A stretch of DNA of 64,000 nt, taken from assembly GCA_951812805.1 (NCBI GenBank), contig CATOSZ010000006.1, positions 62,001-126,000 of the forward strand. Direction: 5' to 3'. This DNA comes from an uncultured Alphaproteobacteria bacterium (GTDB taxonomy: Bacteria; Pseudomonadota; Alphaproteobacteria; GCA-2731375). The first letter of the stretch is position 1, and every line of letters begins with the position of its first letter. Position numbers and translations under genes: made by a program. This document shows, piece by piece, positions 1 through 8,137 of this stretch. The notes under the pieces are model-generated. The model saw only the letters and a list, made by a program, of their open reading frames with translations. It was not told where the DNA came from and searched no databases.

Positions 1-53
1 CCCTCCCCATGTAGAAGTGTGACCGCCGGCATTGGGGGGCGTGGAAGGCGACT

Positions 54-806
54 ATGGCAGATGTTGAACCTTCGGGGGCGCGTTCCAGCCTCGTCAAACG
101 TTACCTGCCCATCGCCGCCATCGTCGCGGCCCTCTCCGCGTTCCTGCTGGCGGGCGGGCATGATTATCTCAGCTTCGAAACGCTGCGCGCCCACCGCCTG
201 GAACTGGAAACCTGGGTCGGCGCCAACACGCTGCTCGCCGTCGCCCTGTTTTTCCTGATCTACGTCGTGGTGGTCGCCTGCTCGCTGCCGGGCGGTTCCG
301 TGCTGACGTTGCTCGGCGGTTTTCTCTTCGGCTTGTGGTTCGGTGGCTTCATCGTCGTCTTCGCCGCGACGATCGGCGCCGGCCTGCTGTTTCTGGCCGC
401 GCGCCACGCCTTCGGCGACCTGCTGCGGCGCAAGGCCGGACCGACGATCCAGCGCATGGAGGCCGGCTTCCGCGAGAATGCGCTGAGCTACCTGTTGGTG
501 CTGCGGCTGGTACCGTTGTTTCCCTTCTTCATCGTCAACCTGGTGCCGGCCTTCCTCGGCGTGCCGTTTTCGACCTACCTGATCGCGACCTTCATCGGCA
601 TCATTCCCGGCACCTTCGTCTACGCCAGCGTCGGCAACGGGCTCGGGGCCGTGTTCGAACAGGGGGGCGAACCCGACTGGGGCATCATCTATAATCCCGA
701 AGTGTTCGGCCCGCTGGTGGCGTTGGCGCTGCTCTCTTGCGTGCCGATCGTCTACAAGCGGATAACGACCAGGCGGGCGGCCGGGGGAGATGCCCCGGGC
801 CGGTGA
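54..806 (+). CDS. TVP38/TMEM64 (VTT domain) membrane protein
   Basis: A 250-residue integral inner-membrane protein of the TVP38/TMEM64 (SNARE-associated, DedA-superfamily) type. Hydrophobic segments lie at about residues 17-35, 58-80 and 85-112, with more in the C-terminal half. The family-typical central stretch with LRLVPLFPFFIVN (about 150-162) and the following glycine-rich G-x-IPGTF segment are visible. DedA-superfamily proteins are linked to lipid scrambling or membrane homeostasis, but the substrate cannot be read here. The start is chosen for a GGAAGG ribosome site just upstream. The gene overlaps the next flavoprotein gene by 17 bp, so the two are probably co-translated. Confidence 0.9.
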   Translation: MADVEPSGARSSLVKRYLPIAAIVAALSAFLLAGGHDYLSFETLRAHRLELETWVGANTLLAVALFFLIYVVVVACSLPGGSVLTLLGGFLFGLWFGGFIVVFAATIGAGLLFLAARHAFGDLLRRKAGPTIQRMEAGFRENALSYLLVLRLVPLFPFFIVNLVPAFLGVPFSTYLIATFIGIIPGTFVYASVGNGLGAVFEQGGEPDWGIIYNPEVFGPLVALALLSCVPIVYKRITTRRAAGGDAPGR

Positions 807-2259
807 GACGCAGGCGCGGGAGAACGAGGTCTTGGCGGCAGGCGACGACATCGACATCTGCGTCATCGGCGCCGGCGCGGGCGGCCTCTCGGTCGCCGTC
901 GGCGCCGCTGGCATGGGCGCGCGCGTCGTGCTGATCGAACGCGCGGCCATGGGCGGCGACTGCCTGAATTACGGCTGCGTGCCCTCGAAGGCGCTGCTCG
1001 CCGCGGCGCACGCCGCGCACGAGGCGGGCCATGCCGATCGCTTCGGCCTCGCGCCCGCCCGCCTCGAGGAGGCCTCGCCCGGCGCGGTCCGTGCCCATGT
1101 CCAGGGGGTCGTCGCGGGCATCGAGCCGCAAGATTCCATCCAGCGGATGCAGGCGCTCGGCATCCGGGTGATTTCGGCCGAGGGCCGCTTCGCCGACGCC
1201 CGCACGATCATCGCCGGCGACGAGACGATCCGCGCACGCCGCTTCGTCGTCGCCACCGGTTCGGGTCCGCTGGTGCCGCCGATCCCCGGCCTGGACACGG
1301 TGCCCTATCTCACCAACGAGAGCCTGTTCGAGGACGTCGGACCGATTCCCCACCTCGTCGTCGTCGGCGGTGGTCCGATCGGCCTGGAGATGGCGCAGGC
1401 GCATCGCCGGCTCGGCGCCGAGGTGACGGTGCTGGAGATGGCGACGATCGCGCCGCGGGAGGACCCGGAGCTCGTCGACCTGCTGCGCAACCGGCTGCGC
1501 GGGGAGGGGGTGGAGGTCGCCGAAGGCTGGCGGGTCGAGGGGGTCGCCGGCGAGGCCGGCGCCATCGAGGTCACGGCATCGGCCGAGGGCGAAACGCGGC
1601 GCTTCGGGGGCAGCCACCTGCTGATCGCGGCGGGCCGGCGCCCCCATCTCGCGAGCCTGGATCTCGAGGCCGCGGGCATCCAGGCGGATCCGGGCGGCAT
1701 CCGCGTCGATGCGCGGCTGCGCAGCACCAACAAGCGGGTCTACGCCATCGGCGATTGCGCGGGCGGTCCGCAGTTCACCCACGTCGCCGGTTATCACGCC
1801 GGCATCGTCCTGAAGAACATCCTGTTCCGGTTGCCGGCCAAGGCGGACCATCGGCTGGTCCCCCGGGTCACCTTCACCGACCCGGAACTCGCCCATGTCG
1901 GCAAGACGGAAGCGGAGGCACGGGCCGACGGGCGCGAGATCCGCGTGCTGCGCTGGGCCTTCGCCGAGAACGACCGGGCCCAGGCCGAGCGTGCGACCGA
2001 GGGCATGGTGAAGGTCGTCACCGACAAACGCGGCCGTATCTTAGGCGCCAGCCTGCTCGGCCCACGCGCGGGCGAGTTGCTGCAACCCTGGGTCCTCGCC
2101 ATGGAGAACGGGCTTTCCATCGCCAAGATGGCGACGACCATCGCGCCCTATCCGACCCTGGCCGAGGTCAACAAGCGGGTCGCCGGCAGCTTCTACACGC
2201 CGAGCCTGTTCGGCCCCCGGACCAGGCGGCTGGTCCGCCTGCTGGCGGCCTTCGGCTAG
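790..2259 (+). CDS. Mercuric-reductase-like FAD/NAD(P)-disulfide oxidoreductase
   Basis: A 489-residue class I pyridine nucleotide-disulfide oxidoreductase. It shows an N-terminal FAD-binding GAGAGG (about 27-32), the redox-active CLNYGC pair (Cys58, Cys63), an NAD(P)-binding GGGPIGLE, the second FAD motif YAIGDC and a C-terminal dimerisation domain. The C-terminal active-site motif reads YPTLAE where dihydrolipoyl dehydrogenases carry HPT, so the protein groups with the mercuric-reductase-like branch rather than true LPD. No vicinal C-terminal Cys pair or MerR/MerT neighbours are seen, so Hg(II) reduction is not supported and the electron acceptor is unknown. It overlaps the membrane protein upstream. 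Confidence 0.9.
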   Translation: MPRAGETQARENEVLAAGDDIDICVIGAGAGGLSVAVGAAGMGARVVLIERAAMGGDCLNYGCVPSKALLAAAHAAHEAGHADRFGLAPARLEEASPGAVRAHVQGVVAGIEPQDSIQRMQALGIRVISAEGRFADARTIIAGDETIRARRFVVATGSGPLVPPIPGLDTVPYLTNESLFEDVGPIPHLVVVGGGPIGLEMAQAHRRLGAEVTVLEMATIAPREDPELVDLLRNRLRGEGVEVAEGWRVEGVAGEAGAIEVTASAEGETRRFGGSHLLIAAGRRPHLASLDLEAAGIQADPGGIRVDARLRSTNKRVYAIGDCAGGPQFTHVAGYHAGIVLKNILFRLPAKADHRLVPRVTFTDPELAHVGKTEAEARADGREIRVLRWAFAENDRAQAERATEGMVKVVTDKRGRILGASLLGPRAGELLQPWVLAMENGLSIAKMATTIAPYPTLAEVNKRVAGSFYTPSLFGPRTRRLVRLLAAFG

Positions 2260-2271
2260 GGCGGGCCGGGT

Positions 2272-3684
2272 ATGAGCGACCGTTTGGATGCGCCGGAAGA
2301 CCGCCCCCGCACCGCGATCGCCGGCGGCCTCTCGGCGCGGCTGCTGTTCCTCACCGTGTTTTTCGTCATGTTGAGCGAGGTGCTGATCTATGTGCCCTCG
2401 ATCGCCAACTTCCGCCAGACCTACCTGACCTCCCGCCTGGTCGACGCCAACTTGGCGGCGATGGCGTTGCGGGCGACGCCGGACCAGGCGGTCAGTGTCG
2501 AGTTGGCGCAGGAACTGCTGGACGCGGCCGACGTGCGCATGGTGGTGCTGAAGCGGGAGAAGACGCGCAGCCTGCTGCTGGGCGAGGATACGCCGCCTGA
2601 GGTCGACGCCAGCTTCGACCTCAGGACCGAGGCGCCGATGATGATGATCATGCGGGCCTTCGAATCGCTGATCGAGGGAGAACGCACCCTGCTGGTCGTC
2701 GGCGGCTTCCCCGATGCCAGCCCCGGCTTCGTCGAGGTGATCCTGGACGAGGCGTCGTTGCGCGCGGCGATGATCGACTATTCGATCAACATCCTGCAGC
2801 TTTCGATTCTGATTTCGCTGGTCACCGCGTCGCTGGTCTTCCTCTCCCTGCATTTCCTTTTCGTCAGGCCGATGCGCGACATCACCGCCGCGATGATCCG
2901 CTTTCGCGAGGGGCCGGAGAACGCCGGCAACGTCATGCCGCCCAGTACCCGGGCCGACGAGATCGGCGGTGCCCGGCGTGAACTCGCCCGCATGCAGCGG
3001 GAAATTCGCGCGGCCCTGCGGCAGAAGACGCACCTCGCCGCGCTCGGCTCCGCCGTCGGCAAGATCAATCACGATCTGCGCAACATGCTGGCGACGGCGC
3101 ACCTGGTGTCCGACCGGCTGGCGGCGAGCGACGATCCCGATGTGCGCCGGGCGACGCCGACCCTGGTGGCGGCCCTCGACCGGGCCGTGGCGCTCTGCAC
3201 CGCGACCCTCGATTACGGCAAGGCGGAGGCGCCGACGCCCCGCCTGACCCGGTTCCGCCTGCGCCCGCTGGTGGACGAACTGATGGAGCATGTCGGCCTG
3301 GATGCGGAGAGCAACGTCGCCTGGCTGAACGACGTCGCCCCGGATTTCGAGGTGACGGGCGATCGCGACCAGCTGTTTCGCGTCCTCCAGAACATCTCGC
3401 TCAACGCCATGCAGGCGATGCGCTACGACGGCGCCTTCACCGTCAGCGCCGAGCGCGAGGGCGACAATGCGGTCATCGAGCTCGCCGACGAAGGTCCCGG
3501 CCTGCCCGCACGGGCGCTGGAGCATCTCTTCGAGGCCTTTGCCGGCTCGGCCCGGCAGGGCGGCACCGGCCTCGGCCTCGCCACGGCGCGCGATCTGGTG
3601 CGCGCCCACGGCGGCGAGCTGGAACTGGCGAAGAGCGACGAGACCGGCGCCACCTTCCGCATCACCCTTCCCGCCGGGCGGTAA
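2272..3684 (+). CDS. Membrane sensor histidine kinase
   Basis: A 470-residue two-TM histidine kinase. The first TM helix is near residues 25-45. A periplasmic sensor region of about 120 residues follows, then a second TM helix near 175-200, a HAMP-like linker beginning RPMRDI, a dimerisation/phosphoacceptor helix with the His in INHDLRN, and a HATPase domain with N box NAMQAM, G1 DEGPGLP and G2 GTGLGLA. No response regulator is encoded next to it, so its partner is elsewhere. It follows the flavoprotein gene by 12 bp and is probably in the same transcript. Confidence 0.92.
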   Translation: MSDRLDAPEDRPRTAIAGGLSARLLFLTVFFVMLSEVLIYVPSIANFRQTYLTSRLVDANLAAMALRATPDQAVSVELAQELLDAADVRMVVLKREKTRSLLLGEDTPPEVDASFDLRTEAPMMMIMRAFESLIEGERTLLVVGGFPDASPGFVEVILDEASLRAAMIDYSINILQLSILISLVTASLVFLSLHFLFVRPMRDITAAMIRFREGPENAGNVMPPSTRADEIGGARRELARMQREIRAALRQKTHLAALGSAVGKINHDLRNMLATAHLVSDRLAASDDPDVRRATPTLVAALDRAVALCTATLDYGKAEAPTPRLTRFRLRPLVDELMEHVGLDAESNVAWLNDVAPDFEVTGDRDQLFRVLQNISLNAMQAMRYDGAFTVSAEREGDNAVIELADEGPGLPARALEHLFEAFAGSARQGGTGLGLATARDLVRAHGGELELAKSDETGATFRITLPAGR

Positions 3685-3703
3685 TCTCGGCTAGATTCGC
3701 TGC

Positions 3704-4195
3704 ATGAGGCAGGGTGGCGAAACGACCGCGGGACGCCGGCGGTTCGATCTGGTGATGGCACCGCATCGGAGCCTCGGCCCGCGCGGCTTCTGGATCCTGA
3801 TGGCCGTCGTGTCGGCCATCGGTTTCGGGGCCGGGATCGCCTTCATGCTGGCGGGCGCCTGGCCGGTGCTGGGTTTCCTCGGCCTCGACGTGGCGGCGAT
3901 CTATCTCGCCTTTCATTTCAGCTACCGCGCGGCCGGGTTGCGCGAGCGATTGAGCCTGGAGAACGACGACCTGGTGCTCGCCCGCCGCTATCCGGGCGGG
4001 CGTGTCGAGCGCTGGCGTTTTCCCGCCGCCTGGGTCCGGGTCCAGGCCTGCGAGGACGAGGATGGCCGCGGCCGGCTCACGCTCGCCAGCCACGGCCGCG
4101 AGGTTGCCTGCGCCGCCTTCCTGAGCCCGGGCGAGCGCGCCGAGATCCTGGCGGAAGTTCGCCGTGCCCTTCATCGCCGTCTGCAGCCGTCGTAA
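3704..4195 (+). CDS. DUF2244 family membrane protein
   Basis: A 163-residue protein with the DUF2244 layout: an N-terminal cytoplasmic strand, the family-typical PHRSLGPRGF segment, two adjacent TM helices (about 30-70), then a beta-rich C-terminal part. The family is common in alphaproteobacteria, often near respiratory or housekeeping genes, but has no assigned function. It lies 19 bp after the kinase and 23 bp before pdxJ, in the same direction. Confidence 0.85.
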   Translation: MRQGGETTAGRRRFDLVMAPHRSLGPRGFWILMAVVSAIGFGAGIAFMLAGAWPVLGFLGLDVAAIYLAFHFSYRAAGLRERLSLENDDLVLARRYPGGRVERWRFPAAWVRVQACEDEDGRGRLTLASHGREVACAAFLSPGERAEILAEVRRALHRRLQPS

Positions 4196-4218
4196 CGTCG
4201 TTTCCGAGGATATCGCTC

Positions 4219-4968
4219 ATGCCCGTCTCCCTCTCCGCCAACGTCAATGCCATCGCCGAGCTGCGCAACCGGCGCGGCCTGCCCTGGCCGTCCGTGGTCG
4301 GCATCGCCCGGATCGCACTCGAGGCCGGGGCGGCGGGTATCACCGTCCATCCCCGCCCCGACGAACGGCATATTCGCCCGCACGACGTCGTCGAGCTGGC
4401 GGCGATGATCCGGGCCGAGTTTCCGGACCGGGAGTTCAACGTCGAGGGCAACCCGGACGCCCGTTTCACCGAGCTGGTGGAGCGGGTCCGGCCCGACCAG
4501 GTCACCTTGGTGCCGGACGACATTCGCCAGGCGACCTCGGATCACGGCTGGCCGATCGCCCAGCACCACAACTTCCTGACGGATATCATCGCCCGCCTCA
4601 AGGATACCGGCATGCGAGTGTCGATCTTCGTCGACCCGGAGCCGGAAGCCGCCAGCCTCGCCGCCGACGTCGGCACCGACCGCATCGAGATCTACACCGG
4701 GCCCTACGGCGGCGCCCTCGACGCCGAGACGCGGGCCCGCGAACTCGCTGCCGTCGTGGCGACCGGGCGCCGGGCGGCGGAGGTCGGCCTCGATCTCAAC
4801 GCCGGGCACGACCTGACCCTCGATAATCTGCCGCCCCTGGTGGGTGCCTTGCCGAACCTGCTCGAGGTCTCGATCGGCCACTGCCTGACCGCCGACGCCC
4901 TCCTCTACGGCATGGCCGGTGCGGTGCGGCGCTACCTGGTGGCCTGTGGGCAGGAGAACGTCACGTGA
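4219..4968 (+). CDS. pdxJ: Pyridoxine 5'-phosphate synthase PdxJ
   Basis: A 249-residue cytoplasmic TIM-barrel enzyme that condenses 1-deoxy-D-xylulose 5-phosphate with 3-amino-2-oxopropyl phosphate to make pyridoxine 5'-phosphate, the last ring-forming step of the DXP-dependent vitamin B6 pathway. Diagnostic segments are LSANVNAIAELRN at the N terminus, GITVHPRPDERHI (about 36-48), FNVEGNP, the QVTLVPD strand and the C-terminal NAGHDLT and SIGHCL phosphate-binding loops. The length is normal. acpS, often next to pdxJ in proteobacteria, is not here. Confidence 0.97.
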   Translation: MPVSLSANVNAIAELRNRRGLPWPSVVGIARIALEAGAAGITVHPRPDERHIRPHDVVELAAMIRAEFPDREFNVEGNPDARFTELVERVRPDQVTLVPDDIRQATSDHGWPIAQHHNFLTDIIARLKDTGMRVSIFVDPEPEAASLAADVGTDRIEIYTGPYGGALDAETRARELAAVVATGRRAAEVGLDLNAGHDLTLDNLPPLVGALPNLLEVSIGHCLTADALLYGMAGAVRRYLVACGQENVT

Positions 4969-5037
4969 TGGGGGAGGGACAGCGGGGCAGGGACTCGCCG
5001 TTCGGAGTCGCCGAACATTTCCATATTATGTAATTCC

Positions 5038-5075
5038 GCACGCCGCCGGTTCGAAACATCGGACGGGCGGCGTGC
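5038..5075. repeat. Perfect 10-bp inverted repeat downstream of pdxJ
   Basis: The arms GCACGCCGCC (5038-5047) and GGCGGCGTGC (5066-5075) are perfect complements around an 18-nt loop. It sits between the end of pdxJ and the end of a convergent small gene, where a bidirectional terminator would be expected. Neither side has a clear T tract, so a factor-independent terminator is not established. Confidence 0.5.
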
Positions 5076-5124
5076 GCTTCGGGTCGAGATCGATCACTAT
5101 CGACGAACGGATCCTGGATCCGCG

Positions 5125-5331
5125 TCAATCGATCGCCAGTGGTAGGTCGTCTCCGTACTTTTCGAGCAGATCATCCACGGCTTCCAGCAACAGGTCGTGC
5201 TGCGTCACCCGCGTCCCGCGTTTGGCATCGAGTACTGCGGCCAGCAGTTTCAGCTTCAACCAAGTCTCGGGCAGCAAGCGCAGGGTCTGGCCTTTCAAAC
5301 GAGGCTGACCCTCCCTCTCCGGCGATTTCAC
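5125..5331 (-). CDS. Small ribbon-helix-helix-like protein (antitoxin-type)
   Basis: A 68-residue basic-then-acidic protein from a GTG start; an in-frame TGA lies just upstream. The sequence LRLLPETWLKLKLLAAVLD followed by a second helix with TQHDLLLEAVDDLL resembles the strand-helix-helix arrangement of plasmid-type and antitoxin-like RHH DNA-binding proteins. No toxin gene is adjacent on the same strand. If it binds DNA, the inverted repeat at 5406-5453 in its upstream region is a natural operator candidate. Function is inferred from fold resemblance only. Confidence 0.55.
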   Translation of the reverse strand: MKSPEREGQPRLKGQTLRLLPETWLKLKLLAAVLDAKRGTRVTQHDLLLEAVDDLLEKYGDDLPLAID

Positions 5332-5405
5332 AACGCGTCACAGCCTCCATGTTCGCCACTGTTCAGCCTCGTCGAACCTTGATGATGGGTAGCAGATTGA
5401 TAGTT

Positions 5406-5453
5406 TGATAGCAAAATATTTTCATCGCATGTCATCTCTATCGATTGCTATCA
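5406..5453. promoter_or_regulatory. Inverted repeat, candidate operator of the RHH gene
   Basis: TGATAGCAA (5406-5414) and TTGCTATCA (5445-5453) are perfect 9-bp arms about 30 bp apart, in an A+T-rich stretch (5370-5470) that contrasts with the G+C-rich surroundings. The site lies 75-122 bp upstream of the small RHH gene, which is read leftward. Apart from this, the gene-free interval 5332-5635 shows only the ribosome site for the gene at 5636. Confidence 0.35.
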
Positions 5454-5635
5454 GTCTTCTCTGCTGCTAGGTTGCCCGATCGGATGGATCCGTACCGGCG
5501 CCTGAAAGGCGAATGCGCTAGTTAGCCCGCCGAGAGGGACAGGGCGACTACCCGATAGACATCCAACCAAACAAGCACCGTGGCCAAGCGGCGATCGCTG
5601 GCGTCGTCATGGGTGCGCCCTTCAGGAAAGACACC

Positions 5636-5986
5636 ATGAAAAAGCAAACCATAACGAACTTCATTTGGGGCGTCGCCGCGGGAGGCGTCGCCCTGGCCGT
5701 TATTCTGTTCGCTACCGGGTTCGCCGTGACCAGTTCGACGGCGGAACAGCAGGCCCGCTCGACCGCGCAGTCGGCCGTCGCCGAAAGCCTCGCCAAGATC
5801 TGCGTCGCCCAATTCGAGATGGCGCCGGACAAGGCGACGAAGCTCGCGGCCATGAAGGACCTCAGCAGTTGGCAGCGCGGCAACTACGTGCAGGACCAGG
5901 GCTGGGCGACCATGCCTGGGAGCGACAGCAGTGCCGGATCCGTCGCTTCCGAATGCGCCCTGCTGCTGAACGAGATGACGGGCTGA
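5636..5986 (+). CDS. Small single-TM hypothetical protein
   Basis: A 116-residue protein beginning MKKQ with an AGGAAAG ribosome site, preferred over an in-frame ATG 27 bp upstream that lacks one. One TM helix spans about residues 8-30. The rest is a periplasmic or cytoplasmic domain with two Cys, CVAQFEM near 46 and a C-terminal ECALLL. Similar short membrane-anchored orphans occur in Rhizobiales and Rhodospirillales. I do not recognise a function. Confidence 0.65.
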   Translation: MKKQTITNFIWGVAAGGVALAVILFATGFAVTSSTAEQQARSTAQSAVAESLAKICVAQFEMAPDKATKLAAMKDLSSWQRGNYVQDQGWATMPGSDSSAGSVASECALLLNEMTG

Positions 5987-6048
5987 GACGAGCCGATCTC
6001 GAGCCCACCAGACGCCGCTTCGCAGGTAGCACAGGGAAGGGAGGCGCA

Positions 6049-6825
6049 ATGGTCGAAGGTCGCCTGATCATACGTTTGGCGGGTCACGTCGCGCGCCTCC
6101 ATTTTCTAGCCCTGTTTTGCCTTTTCGCCATACCGCAGGCCGGTGCAAACACGGACGTGCCGGCGAATGCACGGGCGACGACGCACGGCGAGGGGTGGGA
6201 ATGCCTCGAGGGCTATCGCCGCAAGGACGATCGCTGCGCCGCCGTCGCCGTGCCGGACAATGCCTATTCGACGGGACGCGGCTATGGCCGGGGGTGGGCG
6301 TGTCGCCGCGGCTACGGCCGCCAGGCGGAGCGTTGCGTGGCGCTTCCGCTACCGGAGAACGCATACTTGAGCGAATCCGGTGATCGCTGGCATTGCAACA
6401 GGGGCTACCGACGGCGCGGTGACGCTTGCAGCGCCGTGGTCGTGCCGCTGCACGGCTATCTCGAAGAGTCGGGTGAGCGCTGGAGCTGCGATCGCGGCTA
6501 CAGGAAGACGGCGGACGCCTGCCTGCAAGTCGAGGTGCCGGAGAACGGGTACCTCGTCGGCTCGTCGCGCAACCCCGACTGGGCCTGCGAGCGCGGCTAT
6601 CGCAAGGCGGAACGGGCCTGCAGGAAGATCGTCATCCCGGAGAATGGCTATCTCGCGCCCTCGGTCTCGGGAACCAGCTGGAAGTGCGAACGCGGCTATC
6701 GCGCGGCGAACGACCGTTGCGCCAAGGTTCCGGTACCGGAGAACGCGCACCTCGACGTCGTGGGCAATGACTGGAACTGCGACAAGCCCTACCGAAAGGC
6801 CACCGACGGCTGCGTATTGCGGTAA
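6049..6825 (+). CDS. Exported protein with seven cysteine-paired repeats
   Basis: 258 residues. The start with an AGGGAGG ribosome site is chosen over in-frame codons further upstream. A signal peptide of about 40 residues ends near IPQAGA. The mature part is almost entirely seven tandem units of about 30 residues with the consensus VPENAYL...gW-C-erGYR...d-x-C. Each unit carries exactly two Cys, about 10-13 residues apart, giving 14 in all. This suggests a string of small disulfide-bonded modules in the periplasm or on the surface. The same repeat occurs in other proteobacterial exported proteins, but I know of no assigned role. It is 62 bp downstream of the small membrane protein. Confidence 0.75.
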   Translation: MVEGRLIIRLAGHVARLHFLALFCLFAIPQAGANTDVPANARATTHGEGWECLEGYRRKDDRCAAVAVPDNAYSTGRGYGRGWACRRGYGRQAERCVALPLPENAYLSESGDRWHCNRGYRRRGDACSAVVVPLHGYLEESGERWSCDRGYRKTADACLQVEVPENGYLVGSSRNPDWACERGYRKAERACRKIVIPENGYLAPSVSGTSWKCERGYRAANDRCAKVPVPENAHLDVVGNDWNCDKPYRKATDGCVLR

Positions 6826-6978
6826 CGCCGAGGGCCGGCGCTTTCGACCCGGGCCATGGAAATCTTGGCCCGGAGATTTCCGCAGATGATCCACCCGTGA
6901 CACTCTGGCTCCGAAGGTGCAATAGTTCGACCAGTTCCAAAGTGGCGGCTATCTAGTGTTTCAAGGGAACATGATCGG

Positions 6979-7125
6979 ATGGATTGCAAATGCCTTCGAG
7001 GCCACCGGGGGGCGACAATCACACTCGATGCGAATGGCTGGTCGCCCGAATTCTCGTTCCGGTCTGTGCACGGGCTGAAGTACCGACCCGGGGGTGACAT
7101 GATCGACGTGGCCACGTCGCCATGA
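6979..7125 (+). CDS. Possible small ORF coupled to metF
   Basis: 48 codons whose stop overlaps the metF start in an ATGA, the usual arrangement of a translationally coupled pair. The peptide contains a plausible beta-rich stretch (ATITLDANGWSPEFSF). There is only a weak ribosome site (AAGGGAA). It could be a short leader, the tail of a decayed gene or chance. The rest of 6826-7121 shows no recognisable riboswitch or promoter. Confidence 0.25.
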   Translation: MDCKCLRGHRGATITLDANGWSPEFSFRSVHGLKYRPGGDMIDVATSP

Positions 7126-8027
7126 GTTCGCAGAATCGACTTCTCCCGCTAGGCCCGACAGAGGCCGCATCCGGCGCGCCTTTGCGGGTTTCGTTCGAGT
7201 TCTTCCCTCCGAAGTCCGCGGAAATGGAGGCCTCGCTTTGGCGGGCCGTTGAACGATTGGCTCCCCTTGCACCCAGCTTCGTGTCCGTCACCTATGGCGC
7301 CGGCGGCACCACGCGCGAGCGCACCCATCGCACGGTAGCCCGCCTCGCGCGCGAGACGCGGTCGCCGGTCGCCGCGCACCTCACGTGCGTCGGAGCCGAG
7401 ACGGGTGAGATCGATGACATTGCGCGGCGTTATCAGGATGTGGGAGTCAAGCACATCGTGGCCCTTCGCGGTGACCCGCCCGAAGGCGCGGACAGATATT
7501 CGGCCCATCCCGGCGGCTATCGTGACGCCTGCGCCCTGGTGAGCGGTCTCAAGCAGATCGCTGATTTTGAGATTTCCGTGGCGGCCTATCCGGAGATCCA
7601 CCCCGACGCCGCCTCCTCGCAGGCTGATCTCGATAATCTGAAACGAAAGATCGACGCCGGCGCAGATCGGGCAATCACTCAGTTCTTCTTCGACACCGAT
7701 ATCTTCCTTCGCTTCCAGGAACGCGCCCGGGCGAACGGCATTTGGGTGCCGATCGTGCCCGGCATTCTGCCTGTGACCAATTTCCAGACGGTCCGCCGCT
7801 TCGCCAACGCCTGTGGCACCAGCGTTCCGGCCTGGATGACGCATCTCTTCGAACATCTCGACGACGATGCGGAGAGCCGAAAACTCATCGCCGCGACCGT
7901 GGCGGCGGAGCAATGCCACGCCCTGCGTCGCGCGGGCGTCGGCGAATTTCACTTCTATACCCTGAATCGATCCGACCTGGTATTCGCTATCTGCCATATT
8001 CTTGGGACCCGCCCGGGGACGATGTGA
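7122..8027 (+). CDS. metF: Methylenetetrahydrofolate reductase MetF
   Basis: A 301-residue cytoplasmic flavoenzyme reducing 5,10-methylene-THF to 5-methyl-THF for methionine synthesis. Motifs include the N-terminal FEFFPPKS, YGAGGTTRERT (about 50-60), HLTCVG, LRGDPP, the YPEIHP loop, ITQFFFD and VPGILPV, in family order along the TIM barrel. The length fits bacterial MetF. No ArsR regulator or metH is next to it. It supplies one-carbon folate metabolism, the same pool used by the folate-type formyltransferases 5-8 kb downstream, but that link is only general metabolism. Confidence 0.96.
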   Translation: MSSQNRLLPLGPTEAASGAPLRVSFEFFPPKSAEMEASLWRAVERLAPLAPSFVSVTYGAGGTTRERTHRTVARLARETRSPVAAHLTCVGAETGEIDDIARRYQDVGVKHIVALRGDPPEGADRYSAHPGGYRDACALVSGLKQIADFEISVAAYPEIHPDAASSQADLDNLKRKIDAGADRAITQFFFDTDIFLRFQERARANGIWVPIVPGILPVTNFQTVRRFANACGTSVPAWMTHLFEHLDDDAESRKLIAATVAAEQCHALRRAGVGEFHFYTLNRSDLVFAICHILGTRPGTM

Positions 8028-8137
8028 ACCACGCCTCCCGCAGCGGCGGCGACGGCGATTGAGCAACGACCCGCAAACCTGTTACCCATGTCCCGACACC
8101 GACGAACACCCCGTGACGCAACCGAGGAGAAGATACC

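Noticed and set aside
5038-5075. Rho-independent terminator of pdxJ
   Set aside because: The inverted repeat is perfect but the loop is long and no T tract follows on either strand, so it is listed only as a repeat.
6826-7121. SAM or SAH riboswitch upstream of metF
   Set aside because: I could not find a recognisable conserved core or paired-helix arrangement of any known methionine-linked riboswitch.
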